From Pseudomonadota bacterium (GTDB lineage Bacteria > Pseudomonadota > Alphaproteobacteria > Rhizobiales > Beijerinckiaceae), in assembly GCA_023426505.1 (NCBI GenBank), contig JAFAAP010000256.1, positions 8,041 to 72,040 of the forward strand: 64,000 bases of DNA, read 5' to 3'. Both the position numbers and the translations under genes were made by a program. The notes under the pieces are model-generated. The model was not told the DNA's origin and made no database searches. It saw nothing but the letters and a program-made list of their open reading frames with translations. This document shows positions 17,014 through 25,992 of the stretch, piece after piece. How positions within the stretch are numbered: the stretch's first letter is position 1; the number at the start of each line of letters is the position of its first letter.

Positions 17014-18690
17014 GTGACGGTCTCGATCGCAAACCGCATCCTTCTTGGCTTCGCCGTCATTGTTGCCCTGATGGTCGGGCTCGGCCTCTACACCATCGGG
17101 CAGCTCGAAGACGTCCGCCAGACCACCGAGACGATCGTCTCGCGGGACCTGCAGACGATGCGTCAGGTCGAGATGCTCGGCGAGCAGCAGAACCGGATGC
17201 GGGCGGCCCGTGAGGAAGCCGTGTCGCGTTTCCTCCTGCGCTCGCTGGGTCAGCAGCAGAGCTCGTTCGAGCAGCAGGTGACCGAGTGGGGGCGCTTGGC
17301 GGCCGCGGCCGACTCCGCCCTGGCCCAGGCCATCTCGGCGACCAGCGGCTACGCGTCCCGGTCCGTCAGCGGCGAAAGAGCCGAAGCCTGGCGCCGCACG
17401 GCCGATTTCCTGACCGCCGCAGGCGGCGAGCTGCGCCAGATCCGGGCGGCGACGGATCGTCAGTTCGCGGCGATGCAGAACAACGACGTTCCGGGCGTCC
17501 TTGCGGCCCAGAGCGCCCTGGGCACCGCTCGAAGCGGCTGGAACAAGGCGCTTGACGATACCCGCGGCGTCCTCAACGACGTCATCAATGTCGGTCAGCG
17601 CCGCGTGGGCGAAGTCTACGAGCAGAGCCGGCTGTCGATTATGATCGCTCTCGCGGGCGTGGCCCTGCTCAGCATCCTGATCACCTACGCGTTGCGCTCG
17701 TCCATCGCCAATCCGCTGGGTGCCTTCATGGAATTCGTGGAGCGTGTCGGACGCGGCGATCTCGCGGGCCAGACCGCCACGGTCGGCAAGGACGAGATCG
17801 GGCGGCTCGGAGGCACCCTCAACAGCATGGTCGACGGCCTGAGGCAGCTGGCCCGCCAGAGCCGCGAGGCCACGGAAAACCTCAACGCGGCGGCAGCGGA
17901 GATCCGCGCCTCGACCCAGGAGCAGGCGGCCAGCGTCGAAGAGCAGCTCGCGGCGGTGCAGGAGACGGCCGCCACCGTGGACGAGATCACCCATGCGGGC
18001 GCCCAGATCGGCAAGCGGGCCCAGGAGGTCATCGCCTCCGCCCAGGCCACCGCCCAGACCAGCCTTTCCGGCCTTCAGGCCGTCGAGGAGACCGCCCGCG
18101 CCATGGACGCCATCCGCGAGCAGGCGGAGACGGTCGCCGAGAACATCGTGGCCCTGAGCGAGAAGACGCAGGCCGTGGGCGAGATCATCGCGTCGGTGAA
18201 CGACATCTCCGAGCGCACCCACCTCCTGGCGCTCAACGCCGCCATCGAGGCGGCCGCCGCCGGCGAGAACGGCCGCAGCTTTGCGGTCGTGGCCTCGGAG
18301 ATGAAGATCCTCGCTGATCAGGCCAAGGACGCCACCAACCAGGTGCGCTCGATCCTCGGCGACATCCAGCGCGGCATCAACGCCTCCGTCATGCTGACCG
18401 AGGAAGCCGTGAAGCGCGTCGCCGCCGGCAAGGAGCGCACGGACACGACCACGCAGACCATCACGGAAATCTCGAGCCGCGTGCAGGAGAGCGTCCAGAC
18501 CTTCCAGCAGATCGTCGCCTCGACGAACCAGCAGCAGCTCGGCATCGAGCAGGTGATGGGCGCGCTTCAGAACATCCGTCAGGCGAGCCAGCAGACGGCG
18601 GCGGGCACCCGACAGCTCGATATGGCGGCGGCCAACCTGTCCGATCTCTCCCAGCAGCTCCTCGGCCTCGTCGAGCGCTATCGGGTGTGA
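17014..18690 (+). CDS. methyl-accepting chemotaxis protein, membrane-bound with periplasmic helical sensor
   Basis: 558 residues, GTG start. TM1 about 9-28, a helical periplasmic domain of about 175 residues resembling a four-helix-bundle sensor, TM2 about 207-228, HAMP about 230-282, then a long coiled-coil signalling domain whose tip carries ISERTHLLALNAAIEAAAAGENGRSFAVVA. The C-terminus (GLVERYRV) lacks a NWETF-type tether, consistent with a CheR that docks differently. As the only receptor in the operon it is the probable input, like WspA. Ligand unknown; WspA-type sensors respond to surface or envelope cues. Confidence 0.9.
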   Translation: MTVSIANRILLGFAVIVALMVGLGLYTIGQLEDVRQTTETIVSRDLQTMRQVEMLGEQQNRMRAAREEAVSRFLLRSLGQQQSSFEQQVTEWGRLAAAADSALAQAISATSGYASRSVSGERAEAWRRTADFLTAAGGELRQIRAATDRQFAAMQNNDVPGVLAAQSALGTARSGWNKALDDTRGVLNDVINVGQRRVGEVYEQSRLSIMIALAGVALLSILITYALRSSIANPLGAFMEFVERVGRGDLAGQTATVGKDEIGRLGGTLNSMVDGLRQLARQSREATENLNAAAAEIRASTQEQAASVEEQLAAVQETAATVDEITHAGAQIGKRAQEVIASAQATAQTSLSGLQAVEETARAMDAIREQAETVAENIVALSEKTQAVGEIIASVNDISERTHLLALNAAIEAAAAGENGRSFAVVASEMKILADQAKDATNQVRSILGDIQRGINASVMLTEEAVKRVAAGKERTDTTTQTITEISSRVQESVQTFQQIVASTNQQQLGIEQVMGALQNIRQASQQTAAGTRQLDMAAANLSDLSQQLLGLVERYRV

Positions 18691-18718
18691 TCCGCACAGG
18701 ATCGGGGAAGCACGCATC

Positions 18719-20977
18719 GTGACCGATATCCGCAAGCAACTGCAGGCCGCCTTCGAGATCGAGCACCGGGAGCACCTCCAGGCGATCCGGGCTGCCCTCG
18801 ACAGCGCGGACCGGAGCACGATCGACATGGCGGACGTGTTCCGCCGCGCCCACAGCCTCAAGGGCGCTGCGCGGGCGGTGGACCTTCCGGCCGTCGAGGA
18901 GGTGGCGCACCGGCTGGAGGCGCTCTTCGCACGCGTGCTCGACGGTCAGCAGTCCCTCGACGACGCCACGACTGCCGATGTTCTGGCAAACCTCGACACC
19001 ATCGAGGATCTCGTCGCCGATGCGCTGTCGCCGTCCGGCGCTTCCGCGACAGGGGCGGCCGCCCAGGGGCAGAAGACGCCTGCGCCTCCTGCCGCTCCTG
19101 CGAGCCCGCCTGTGTCTTCGCAAGCCGAGACCAGTCCCGTCCGGACGGCCAGGGCCGACGCCGCGGCGCCCGCGGAACCGGGCGCCGGGACATATCTGCG
19201 CGTCGCGTCCGAGCAGATGGAGCAGCTCTCCGGCTCCATGTACCAGCTCCTTGCCGAACTTCAGGCCAGCGAGGCCCTGAACGAGGCGCTCCGGCAGATC
19301 GAGATCGACGTCCGCGGCCTCCGGCGCAGCTGGGACACGCTCCAGGGCCAGATCCTCTCGTCGACCGTGGGACGTGGGCAGGGCGAGGGCCTGAGACCGT
19401 CCGTGAACACGGCCGTGCCGCGCCTGCGCGACTTCGACCAGGACCTCAAGGCGCTGTTCCGGCGTCTCTCCGCCCTCGCCAGGAACCGCACGCAGTCCGC
19501 ATGGTCCATCGACCAGGCTGCGCGCCGTCTGCGCGACGATGTCGAGCGGGTTTCGCTCGTCGCGGCCGAGACCGTCTTCGGGGGCTTCGGCCACATGGTG
19601 CGGGAGATCGCACGCGAAGAAGGCCGCGATGTGCACGTTCGCACCATCGGGCTCGACCTCCAGGTCGATCGTCAGATGCTGCAGGCCCTGAAGGATCCGG
19701 TCATGCACCTCCTGCGCAATGCGCTGAGCCACGGGGTGGAGCCTGCCTCCGAACGGGCCGTCAAGGGCAAGCCGGAACGCGGCGAGATCGTCCTCGAGCT
19801 GGCGTCGCGCGGCGGCCGCCTCGTCGTCAGCGTCCGCGACGACGGCCGGGGACCGGATCTCGCGCGGATCGAGCGGGTCGCCGTCGAGCGAGGGGTTCTG
19901 GCGCCGCGCGCGGAGGGCGCGATGCCGCCCATGATGGATCAGCTGCTGTCGCTCGTCTTCGCGCCCGGGTTCTCGACGGCCGGAGAGGTCGACCGCCTGT
20001 CCGGCCGAGGAATCGGTTTGTCGGTCGTGGCCGAAGCCGCCCGTAGGCTGCACGGCTCGGTCCTCATGCGCCCGCGGTTTCCCTGGGGCACCGAGATCCT
20101 CCTGAACGTGCCCTTTACGGCCGCCCGCCAGTCCCTGCTGCTGGTCGAGGCCGAGGATCGCATGTACGGGCTGCCGTCCCATGCGGTCGCCCGGCTCCTC
20201 CGCGTGCCGGCCGCCGCGCTCGAAAGTGTGGAGGGGCGTCCCACCGTGCGGATCGAGATCGGGGGGGAAGACGTTGTTGTTCCTGTTATCGCCATCGCAG
20301 CCCTGACAGGATCCCTCAATGCCCAGATCCCCATCGAGGCCGGCAACGTGAAAGCCGTTCTCGTCCGACACGGCGCGCGCCACTGCGCCCTCGCCGTCAA
20401 TGCCTTCCACGACGTCCGCGCGATGCTGGTCAGCGACGTCGACGCCGTCGGGCTGGGCGACATGGTGTCCGGCACCGTCCTGCTCGAGGACGAGATGCCG
20501 GCCCTCGTGCTCAGCCCGGATCTCCTCATCGAGCACTGGGTCAGGAACGAGAGCCATCTGGCGGCAGGCGGCCTCGGGCTGGTTCCCGCAGGAGCGGACC
20601 AGCGGGGTGCGACGACCATTCTCGTGGTGGACGATTCCATCACCACCAGAACCCTCGAAAAGAGTATTCTCGAGGCTCAGGGCTATCGCGTGCTGCTCAG
20701 CGTCGACGGCATCGACGCCCTGAACGTGCTGAGATCCGGCGAAGCGATGGTGGATCTCGTGATTGCGGACGTGGAAATGCCGCGCATGGACGGGTTCGGG
20801 CTTCTTCAGGCGGTCAAGACCGATCCGCGGATCGCGTCCACCCCGGTGATTCTCATGACGTCGCGGGCCGATCCGGAAGACGTGCGCCGCGGCCTCGATC
20901 TCGGCGCCAGCGCCTACATCACCAAGCAGAAATTCGACCAGCGTGAACTGCTGGCAACCATCGGGCAGCTGCTATGA
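18719..20977 (+). CDS. cheA: hybrid chemotaxis kinase CheA with C-terminal receiver (CheA-REC, WspE-like)
   Basis: 752 residues, GTG start. Hpt domain with His45 in AHSLKGAAR, a Pro/Ala-rich linker (about 105-150), dimerisation region, HATPase domain with HLLRNALSHGVEP (N box), DDGRGPD (G1) and GRGIGLSVV (G2), a CheW-like domain (about 470-600), and a receiver (about 635-750) with Asp684 in ADVEMPRMDG. CheA autophosphorylates on His45 and passes phosphate to receivers. The built-in receiver is typical of Wsp/Frz-type kinases and of R. centenum CheA3. Overlaps cheB by 4 bp. Confidence 0.92.
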   Translation: MTDIRKQLQAAFEIEHREHLQAIRAALDSADRSTIDMADVFRRAHSLKGAARAVDLPAVEEVAHRLEALFARVLDGQQSLDDATTADVLANLDTIEDLVADALSPSGASATGAAAQGQKTPAPPAAPASPPVSSQAETSPVRTARADAAAPAEPGAGTYLRVASEQMEQLSGSMYQLLAELQASEALNEALRQIEIDVRGLRRSWDTLQGQILSSTVGRGQGEGLRPSVNTAVPRLRDFDQDLKALFRRLSALARNRTQSAWSIDQAARRLRDDVERVSLVAAETVFGGFGHMVREIAREEGRDVHVRTIGLDLQVDRQMLQALKDPVMHLLRNALSHGVEPASERAVKGKPERGEIVLELASRGGRLVVSVRDDGRGPDLARIERVAVERGVLAPRAEGAMPPMMDQLLSLVFAPGFSTAGEVDRLSGRGIGLSVVAEAARRLHGSVLMRPRFPWGTEILLNVPFTAARQSLLLVEAEDRMYGLPSHAVARLLRVPAAALESVEGRPTVRIEIGGEDVVVPVIAIAALTGSLNAQIPIEAGNVKAVLVRHGARHCALAVNAFHDVRAMLVSDVDAVGLGDMVSGTVLLEDEMPALVLSPDLLIEHWVRNESHLAAGGLGLVPAGADQRGATTILVVDDSITTRTLEKSILEAQGYRVLLSVDGIDALNVLRSGEAMVDLVIADVEMPRMDGFGLLQAVKTDPRIASTPVILMTSRADPEDVRRGLDLGASAYITKQKFDQRELLATIGQLL

Positions 20978-22056
20978 GCACATCCCCGCAGGTGCCCGTT
21001 CGCGTGATGGTGGTCGAGGACTCCCTCGTGGTCCGCCAGCTCCTCGTCCACATCATCGCGCGCGACCCGCGTCTCGTCGTGGCGGCGGCGGTCGGATCCG
21101 CCGAGGAGGCCCTGCGCGAGATCGGGCGCGTGCAGCCCGACGTCATCTCGATGGACATCCGTCTGCCCGGCATGGACGGCCTTGAGGCCACGCGCAGGAT
21201 CATGTCGGAGCATCCCACGCCCATCGTGGTGATCGCCGGCAGCATCGAGGACGAATCCCTCAAGATCTCGATGAACGCGCTCAGGGCCGGCGCCCTAACG
21301 GTCGTGGAGAAGCCCGTCGGCCTGACGAGCGCCGGCTTCGACGGCATCGCCGAGACGATCTGCACCCAGCTCTACATCATGAGCCAGGTTCCCGTGGTCC
21401 GGCAGCGCTCCTTCGCATGGCGCCCGCAGGCTGCAGCACCCTCGGTCCCGGCGTCGCGGCCGGAACCCGATCGCAGCCCCTCGCGCCCGACGATCCTCGG
21501 CATCGCCGCCTCGACCGGTGGCCCGCCTGCCCTGGCGAAGATTCTCGGCGGGCTTCCGGCCGAGTTTCCGCTTCCGATCCTGCTCGTCCAGCACATGGGC
21601 GCGCCCTTCATGGACGGTTTCGCCTCCTGGCTGAACGGGCTCATGCCCCTCGACGTCCGAGTCGCCCGCGACCAGGAGATCCCCGTGGCCGGACGGGTCT
21701 ACGTGGCGCCCGGCGACCGCCATCTCCTGCTGTCCCCGGCCGGAACGCTGCAGATCAGTGCCGCTCCGCCGCTGGCCAGCCAGAGGCCGTCCGCCACCCT
21801 CCTGTTCCAGTCCATGGCCAGGTCGGCCGGTTCGCGCGGCGTCGGCGTGATCCTGACCGGTATGGGCGAGGACGGGGCGCAGGGACTGGCCGAACTGCGT
21901 CAGGCTGGGGGCTACACCGTCGCCGAGGACGAAAGCACCGCGGTCGTCTACGGCATGCCGGCCGCCGCCGTGCGGCTGGGAGGCGTGCGCCTCAGCCTAC
22001 CTCTCGACCTGATCGCACCCCGGCTCCTGCGCCTGACGCGGGGAGACGGCGAATGA
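20974..22056 (+). CDS. cheB: CheB chemotaxis methylesterase response regulator
   Basis: 360 residues: receiver with Asp61 (SMDIRLPGMDG), linker (about 130-170), methylesterase domain with catalytic Ser180 (AASTGG), His207 (VQHMG) and Asp300 (TGMGEDGA). It removes methyl groups from receptors, opposing CheR; phosphorylation by CheA activates it. Overlaps by 4 bp on both sides, fixing it within the operon. WspF counterpart. Confidence 0.93.
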   Translation: MSTSPQVPVRVMVVEDSLVVRQLLVHIIARDPRLVVAAAVGSAEEALREIGRVQPDVISMDIRLPGMDGLEATRRIMSEHPTPIVVIAGSIEDESLKISMNALRAGALTVVEKPVGLTSAGFDGIAETICTQLYIMSQVPVVRQRSFAWRPQAAAPSVPASRPEPDRSPSRPTILGIAASTGGPPALAKILGGLPAEFPLPILLVQHMGAPFMDGFASWLNGLMPLDVRVARDQEIPVAGRVYVAPGDRHLLLSPAGTLQISAAPPLASQRPSATLLFQSMARSAGSRGVGVILTGMGEDGAQGLAELRQAGGYTVAEDESTAVVYGMPAAAVRLGGVRLSLPLDLIAPRLLRLTRGDGE

Positions 22057-23780
22057 GCGTCGGTCCCGGCGGCGCGCCCACCGCCGACATCCTCCTGGTC
22101 GAGGATTCCGAGACCCAGGCCCTTCAGCTCCGGCACATGCTGGAGACGAACGGCTTCGAGGTCACCTGGCGCGCAACCGCCGAAGCGGCCCTGGACAGCC
22201 TGAACGAGAGGCTGCCGGACCTCGTCATCGCGGATTTCCACCTGCCGGGCATGAACGGCGACGAGCTGACCCGCCAGATGCGCCTGAACGTGCGCACCCG
22301 GGCCATCCCGGTCATCATGCTGACGGAGGCGCGGGAGCGGGCCGTCGAGCGGCAGGGCCTGGAGAGCGGCGCCGACGCCTACATTTCCAAATCCGCCGAG
22401 CGGGAGCTCATCATCCTGCGGATCAGGGCGTTGCTGCGCCGGCGGTCGACCCCTGTCGGGGAGACCAAGGACGGCCACGAGGCCCCGAGCTTCAGCACCT
22501 TCCGCCGGGCCTGCATCCTGGTCGTCGATGACAGCCAGACCCGCCGGACCTACCTGCACGACCTGCTGTCGCGGGAAGGCTATGCGGTCTCGCTCGCGGC
22601 CGAGCCCGCGGAGGCGATCAGCCTGATCGGGTCGCCTGACACGGCCTGGGACTGTGTTCTCGTCAATATCCTCAGCCCTCGCTTCGACGGGCTGGAGCTC
22701 TGCCGGCAGCTCAACTCCTACCGCGGCCTCGCCCCCCTGCCGGGTATGGAGGTCTCCGGCTTTTCGATCGTGGGCCTCGGCAACGAGGATGGGGGAGACG
22801 TGCTGGCCAAGGCTTTCGCGGCCGGGGCGGACGACATCGTGCCGACCACGGCGGACGCCGACGTGATGCGGATCCGCGTCCGCGCCCTCGTGCGGCGCAA
22901 GCTGCTGCAGGACGAGAACTGGCGCATCGAGGCGGAGCTCCGGGAGCGGGAGCTCGCCTTCGAGCGCGCCAGAGCGGAGGCCGCCTCGGCGGAGGCCCTC
23001 GCCAAGGCGAACCAGGAGCTGGAAGAAGCGAACCGCCGCCTGAAGGACACGCAGTCGAAGCTCGTCCAGGCCGCCAAGATGGCTTCCCTCGGCGAACTGG
23101 TCGCGGGCATCGCTCACGAGATCAACAACCCTCTCGCGTTCATCCTGGCCCACCAGGGCACGGTCGAGAGGCTGCTCAATGACGTGGCCGCGAGGCTCCC
23201 GCCGGAGGCGGGCCTCGAGCGGCCGGTCGCCAAGTGCATCGAGCGGGTCGGCGCCATGAAGCTGGGTTTGGGACGCATCCAGGAGCTGGTCCTGAACCTC
23301 CGGCGCTTCTCGCGGCTCGACGAGGGCGACTTCCAGACGGTCAACGTCAAGGATTCCATCGAGACCGTCGTGGCTCTCCTGGGCCACAAGCTCGGCACCC
23401 GGATCGACGTGCGGCGGCGCTACGAGGCGGTCCCGGACCTCTATTGCTCGCCGGCCCTGCTGAACCAGGTGGTGATGAACATCATCGGCAACGCGGCGGA
23501 CGCCATCAGCGGAACCGGCGCCATCGACATTGAAACATCCAGCGACGAGACAACCTATACCATCAGGATCAGCGACACAGGGCCCGGAATCCCGTCGGAG
23601 CTGCGCGAGCGCATTTTCGAGCCGTTCTTCACGACCAAGCCGGTCGGCGCCGGAACTGGACTTGGGCTCGCCATTGCCTATAGCGTAGTCCAAGCCCACA
23701 AGGGGACGATCACCGTGGATTCCAGCCCTTCGGGAGGCACGAGTTTCACCATTACAATCCCTAGGCAGAATATCGGATGA
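22053..23780 (+). CDS. sensor histidine kinase with two N-terminal receivers (REC-pseudoREC-HisKA-HATPase)
   Basis: 575 residues. REC1 (about 12-130) has phospho-acceptor Asp61 (ADFHLPGMNG) and the lysine in YISKS. REC2 (about 150-290) keeps the acidic pair (VVDDS) but has Asn205 where the phospho-acceptor belongs (LVNILSPRFDG) and Thr where the conserved Lys should be (IVPTT). A coiled coil (about 295-340) leads to HisKA with His355 (GIAHEINNPLAF) and an HATPase with NIIGNAADA and GAGTGLGLAI. No membrane segment: it is soluble and likely takes input from CheA. The domain order recalls CheS3 of R. centenum. 4-bp overlaps on both sides. Confidence 0.88.
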   Translation: MSVGPGGAPTADILLVEDSETQALQLRHMLETNGFEVTWRATAEAALDSLNERLPDLVIADFHLPGMNGDELTRQMRLNVRTRAIPVIMLTEARERAVERQGLESGADAYISKSAERELIILRIRALLRRRSTPVGETKDGHEAPSFSTFRRACILVVDDSQTRRTYLHDLLSREGYAVSLAAEPAEAISLIGSPDTAWDCVLVNILSPRFDGLELCRQLNSYRGLAPLPGMEVSGFSIVGLGNEDGGDVLAKAFAAGADDIVPTTADADVMRIRVRALVRRKLLQDENWRIEAELRERELAFERARAEAASAEALAKANQELEEANRRLKDTQSKLVQAAKMASLGELVAGIAHEINNPLAFILAHQGTVERLLNDVAARLPPEAGLERPVAKCIERVGAMKLGLGRIQELVLNLRRFSRLDEGDFQTVNVKDSIETVVALLGHKLGTRIDVRRRYEAVPDLYCSPALLNQVVMNIIGNAADAISGTGAIDIETSSDETTYTIRISDTGPGIPSELRERIFEPFFTTKPVGAGTGLGLAIAYSVVQAHKGTITVDSSPSGGTSFTITIPRQNIG

Positions 23781-25693
23781 CCTTGTCGAGCGACCTCCAT
23801 GAAAGGACCGGGACGATCCTCGTCGTCGACGACGAGCCGGATATCCTCGTCGCGCTCGAGGACCTGTTCGAGAACGACTACCGCGTCCTTTCGACCACCT
23901 CGCCCCTGAAGGCGCTGGACATCATCGCGAAAGAGCCGGACATCGCGATCATCATCTCCGATCAGCGCATGCCCGAAATGGCCGGAGACGAGTTCCTGGC
24001 GAAGGCGCGCCGCCACAGCGACGCGGAAGCGATCCTCCTGACGGGCTACGCCGACATGAAGGCGGTGATCGGCGCCGTGAACAAGGGCCGGATCATGGCC
24101 TACGTTCCGAAGCCCTGGGATCCCGCCGCCCTCTCCAGCATGGTCGCCTCGGCTTATGAGCGGCACACCCTCTCGCGCGAGCTGGAGACGGAGCGCGCCC
24201 TCCTGCGCGGCCTGATGGAAAGCATGGGAGACCAGATCTCGTTCAAGGATCCGGACGGCCGGTTCGTCCGCCTGAACGCTAGCAAGGCCCGAAGCCTCAA
24301 CGTCGCGCCCGATGCGTGCCTCGGTCGAAGGGAGAGCGAGTTCGTCGGATCCGATCGCGCAGCGCTGATCGAGCAAGCGGTGCGGCAGGCGATCGCCGAG
24401 CGCAGGCCCTGCGAGACCACCGAGGAGCGCCGCTCCCCGGACGGGACGACGCAATGGTTCCTCGTGAACCACATCCCCATCCTCGACGAGGCGGGCGCGG
24501 TGACGAACGTCGCCACGATCGAGCGCGACATCACCGAGCGCAAGGTGATGGAGATGCGCCTGCGCCAGGCCGATAAGATGCAGGCGCTCGGAACGCTGGC
24601 CGGCGGGGTCGCGCATGACTTCAACAACCTGCTGATGGCCGTGCTGGGAAGCCTCGACCTCGCCTCCCGCCGGGCGCCGGACGATCCGCGCCTGACGCGG
24701 CTTCTGCAGAACGCGACTTACGCGGCGGAGCGCGGCGCGTCGCTCACGCAGCGCCTTCTGAGCTTCAGCCGGCAAAGGGACCTCAGGCTCCAGGCCGTCG
24801 ACGTCAATCAGGTCATCCGGGACATGAACGACCTGCTGACCCGCACCCTCGGCGGCTTCATCCGCATCGAGCGCGAGCTGGCGGAGCGCCTGTGGATGGC
24901 GATCGTCGATCCCGACCAGCTCGAGCTGGCGATCCTCAACCTGTGCATCAACGCCCGCGACGCCATGGCCGAGAACGGCGTGCTGACGCTCTCGACCCGC
25001 AACGAAACCGTCGAGGAGGGCCAGGTCACGGATCTGGGCAGCGGCGACTACGTGGTGATTTCGGTCGCGGATACGGGCGCCGGCATGTCGCCGGAGATCC
25101 TGAGCCGGGTGCTCGAGCCCTTCTTCACCACGAAGGAAGTCGGCAAGGGGACCGGGCTCGGCCTGTCCATGGTCTACGGGCTTGCGCAGCAATCCGGCGG
25201 GACCGTCACCATCAACAGCACGGTCGGCGTGGGCACGACGGTGGAACTCTATCTGTCCAGGACGGCGACGGACGAATCCTCCGCCCCGAACCGGGAGGTC
25301 TCGTCGGACATCCCCTCCGAGAAGATGCGTGTCCTGCTCGTCGACGACGATGCGGAAGTCAGGACCGTCACGGCTGCCTATCTGAACGAGATGGGCCACC
25401 GCGTGGTCGAAGCCGCCGACGGCGCCGCCGCTCTCGAAATTTTGAAGACGGACGATCAGCTTGATCTCCTCATCGCCGACTTCGCCATGCCGGGCATGAC
25501 CGGCCTCGAACTCGGCATGAAGGCCAGAAAGCTGCACCCGGAGGTCGGCATCCTTCTCGTGACGGGATACGCGGACCCGGAGCGGATGCCCGAGGATTAT
25601 CCCGTTCTGCACAAGCCCTTCACCCGGGCCGACCTCGGGGCCAAGGTCGCCGAGGCCGCGCGTAGGGCCGACTCCATGGGTGCGCGTCGATAG
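23777..25693 (+). CDS. hybrid histidine kinase (REC-PAS-HisKA-HATPase-REC)
   Basis: 638 residues. N-terminal receiver with Asp62 (ISDQRMPEMAG) and PKPWD lysine; PAS domain (about 140-260: RGLMESMGDQISFKDPDGRFV); HisKA with His280 (GGVAHDFNNLL); HATPase (NLCINARDAMAENG, DTGAGM, GKGTGLGLSMV); C-terminal receiver with Asp568 (IADFAMPGMTG). No membrane segments. The HisKA style (AHDFNNLL) belongs to the PAS-linked hybrid kinases common in Rhizobiales. Final gene of the operon, 4-bp overlap with the previous kinase gene. No DNA-binding or GGDEF output domain exists here, so the final target is elsewhere. Confidence 0.9.
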   Translation: MTLSSDLHERTGTILVVDDEPDILVALEDLFENDYRVLSTTSPLKALDIIAKEPDIAIIISDQRMPEMAGDEFLAKARRHSDAEAILLTGYADMKAVIGAVNKGRIMAYVPKPWDPAALSSMVASAYERHTLSRELETERALLRGLMESMGDQISFKDPDGRFVRLNASKARSLNVAPDACLGRRESEFVGSDRAALIEQAVRQAIAERRPCETTEERRSPDGTTQWFLVNHIPILDEAGAVTNVATIERDITERKVMEMRLRQADKMQALGTLAGGVAHDFNNLLMAVLGSLDLASRRAPDDPRLTRLLQNATYAAERGASLTQRLLSFSRQRDLRLQAVDVNQVIRDMNDLLTRTLGGFIRIERELAERLWMAIVDPDQLELAILNLCINARDAMAENGVLTLSTRNETVEEGQVTDLGSGDYVVISVADTGAGMSPEILSRVLEPFFTTKEVGKGTGLGLSMVYGLAQQSGGTVTINSTVGVGTTVELYLSRTATDESSAPNREVSSDIPSEKMRVLLVDDDAEVRTVTAAYLNEMGHRVVEAADGAAALEILKTDDQLDLLIADFAMPGMTGLELGMKARKLHPEVGILLVTGYADPERMPEDYPVLHKPFTRADLGAKVAEAARRADSMGARR

Positions 25694-25992
25694 CGGTCGG
25701 GAAAGCCGGAGCGCCGTAGCGTCAGGAGGACGACGGCGCCTCGCTCGGTTGCATGGGACGGCTCTTGCCGATAGGGAAGCGTCCCATCGGCCGTATGCAT
25801 CTTTCGCACCGCAGCCATAATCGCGGAAAAGTTATGCGTCCGGCGGCAGCCGCGTCCTGCTCGGTAAGCATGAAATGGTATATTTTTTCGAAAACTTTCG
25901 GTTCGTCGTCGGGACAGATTGACATTATTGAGGCTTCGCACCTTAACTCCGTCACAGAACGGCCACGAGTAGCCGTCTCAGAGGACCTATCG
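25694..25992. other. gap between chemosensory operon and dppA with overlapping inverted repeats
   Basis: No gene seen in these 299 bp. Perfect arms ATGGGACG 25753-25760 / CGTCCCAT 25780-25787 and GCCGAT 25767-25772 / ATCGGC 25786-25791 overlap at their 3' arms, so the two hairpins exclude each other. They lie about 200 bp ahead of the dppA start and could belong to the end of the chemosensory transcript or to the dppA leader. No T-run follows, so a simple terminator is unlikely. Confidence 0.5.

Noticed and set aside
23678..25612. 644-codon minus-strand frame opposite the second kinase
   Set aside because: Arg/Asp/His-rich translation with no family pattern, antisense to a well-defined hybrid kinase.
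14453..25693. Flagellar chemotaxis operon
   Set aside because: No cheY, no flagellar genes, CheR carries TPRs and CheA carries a receiver, all typical of alternative-function systems.
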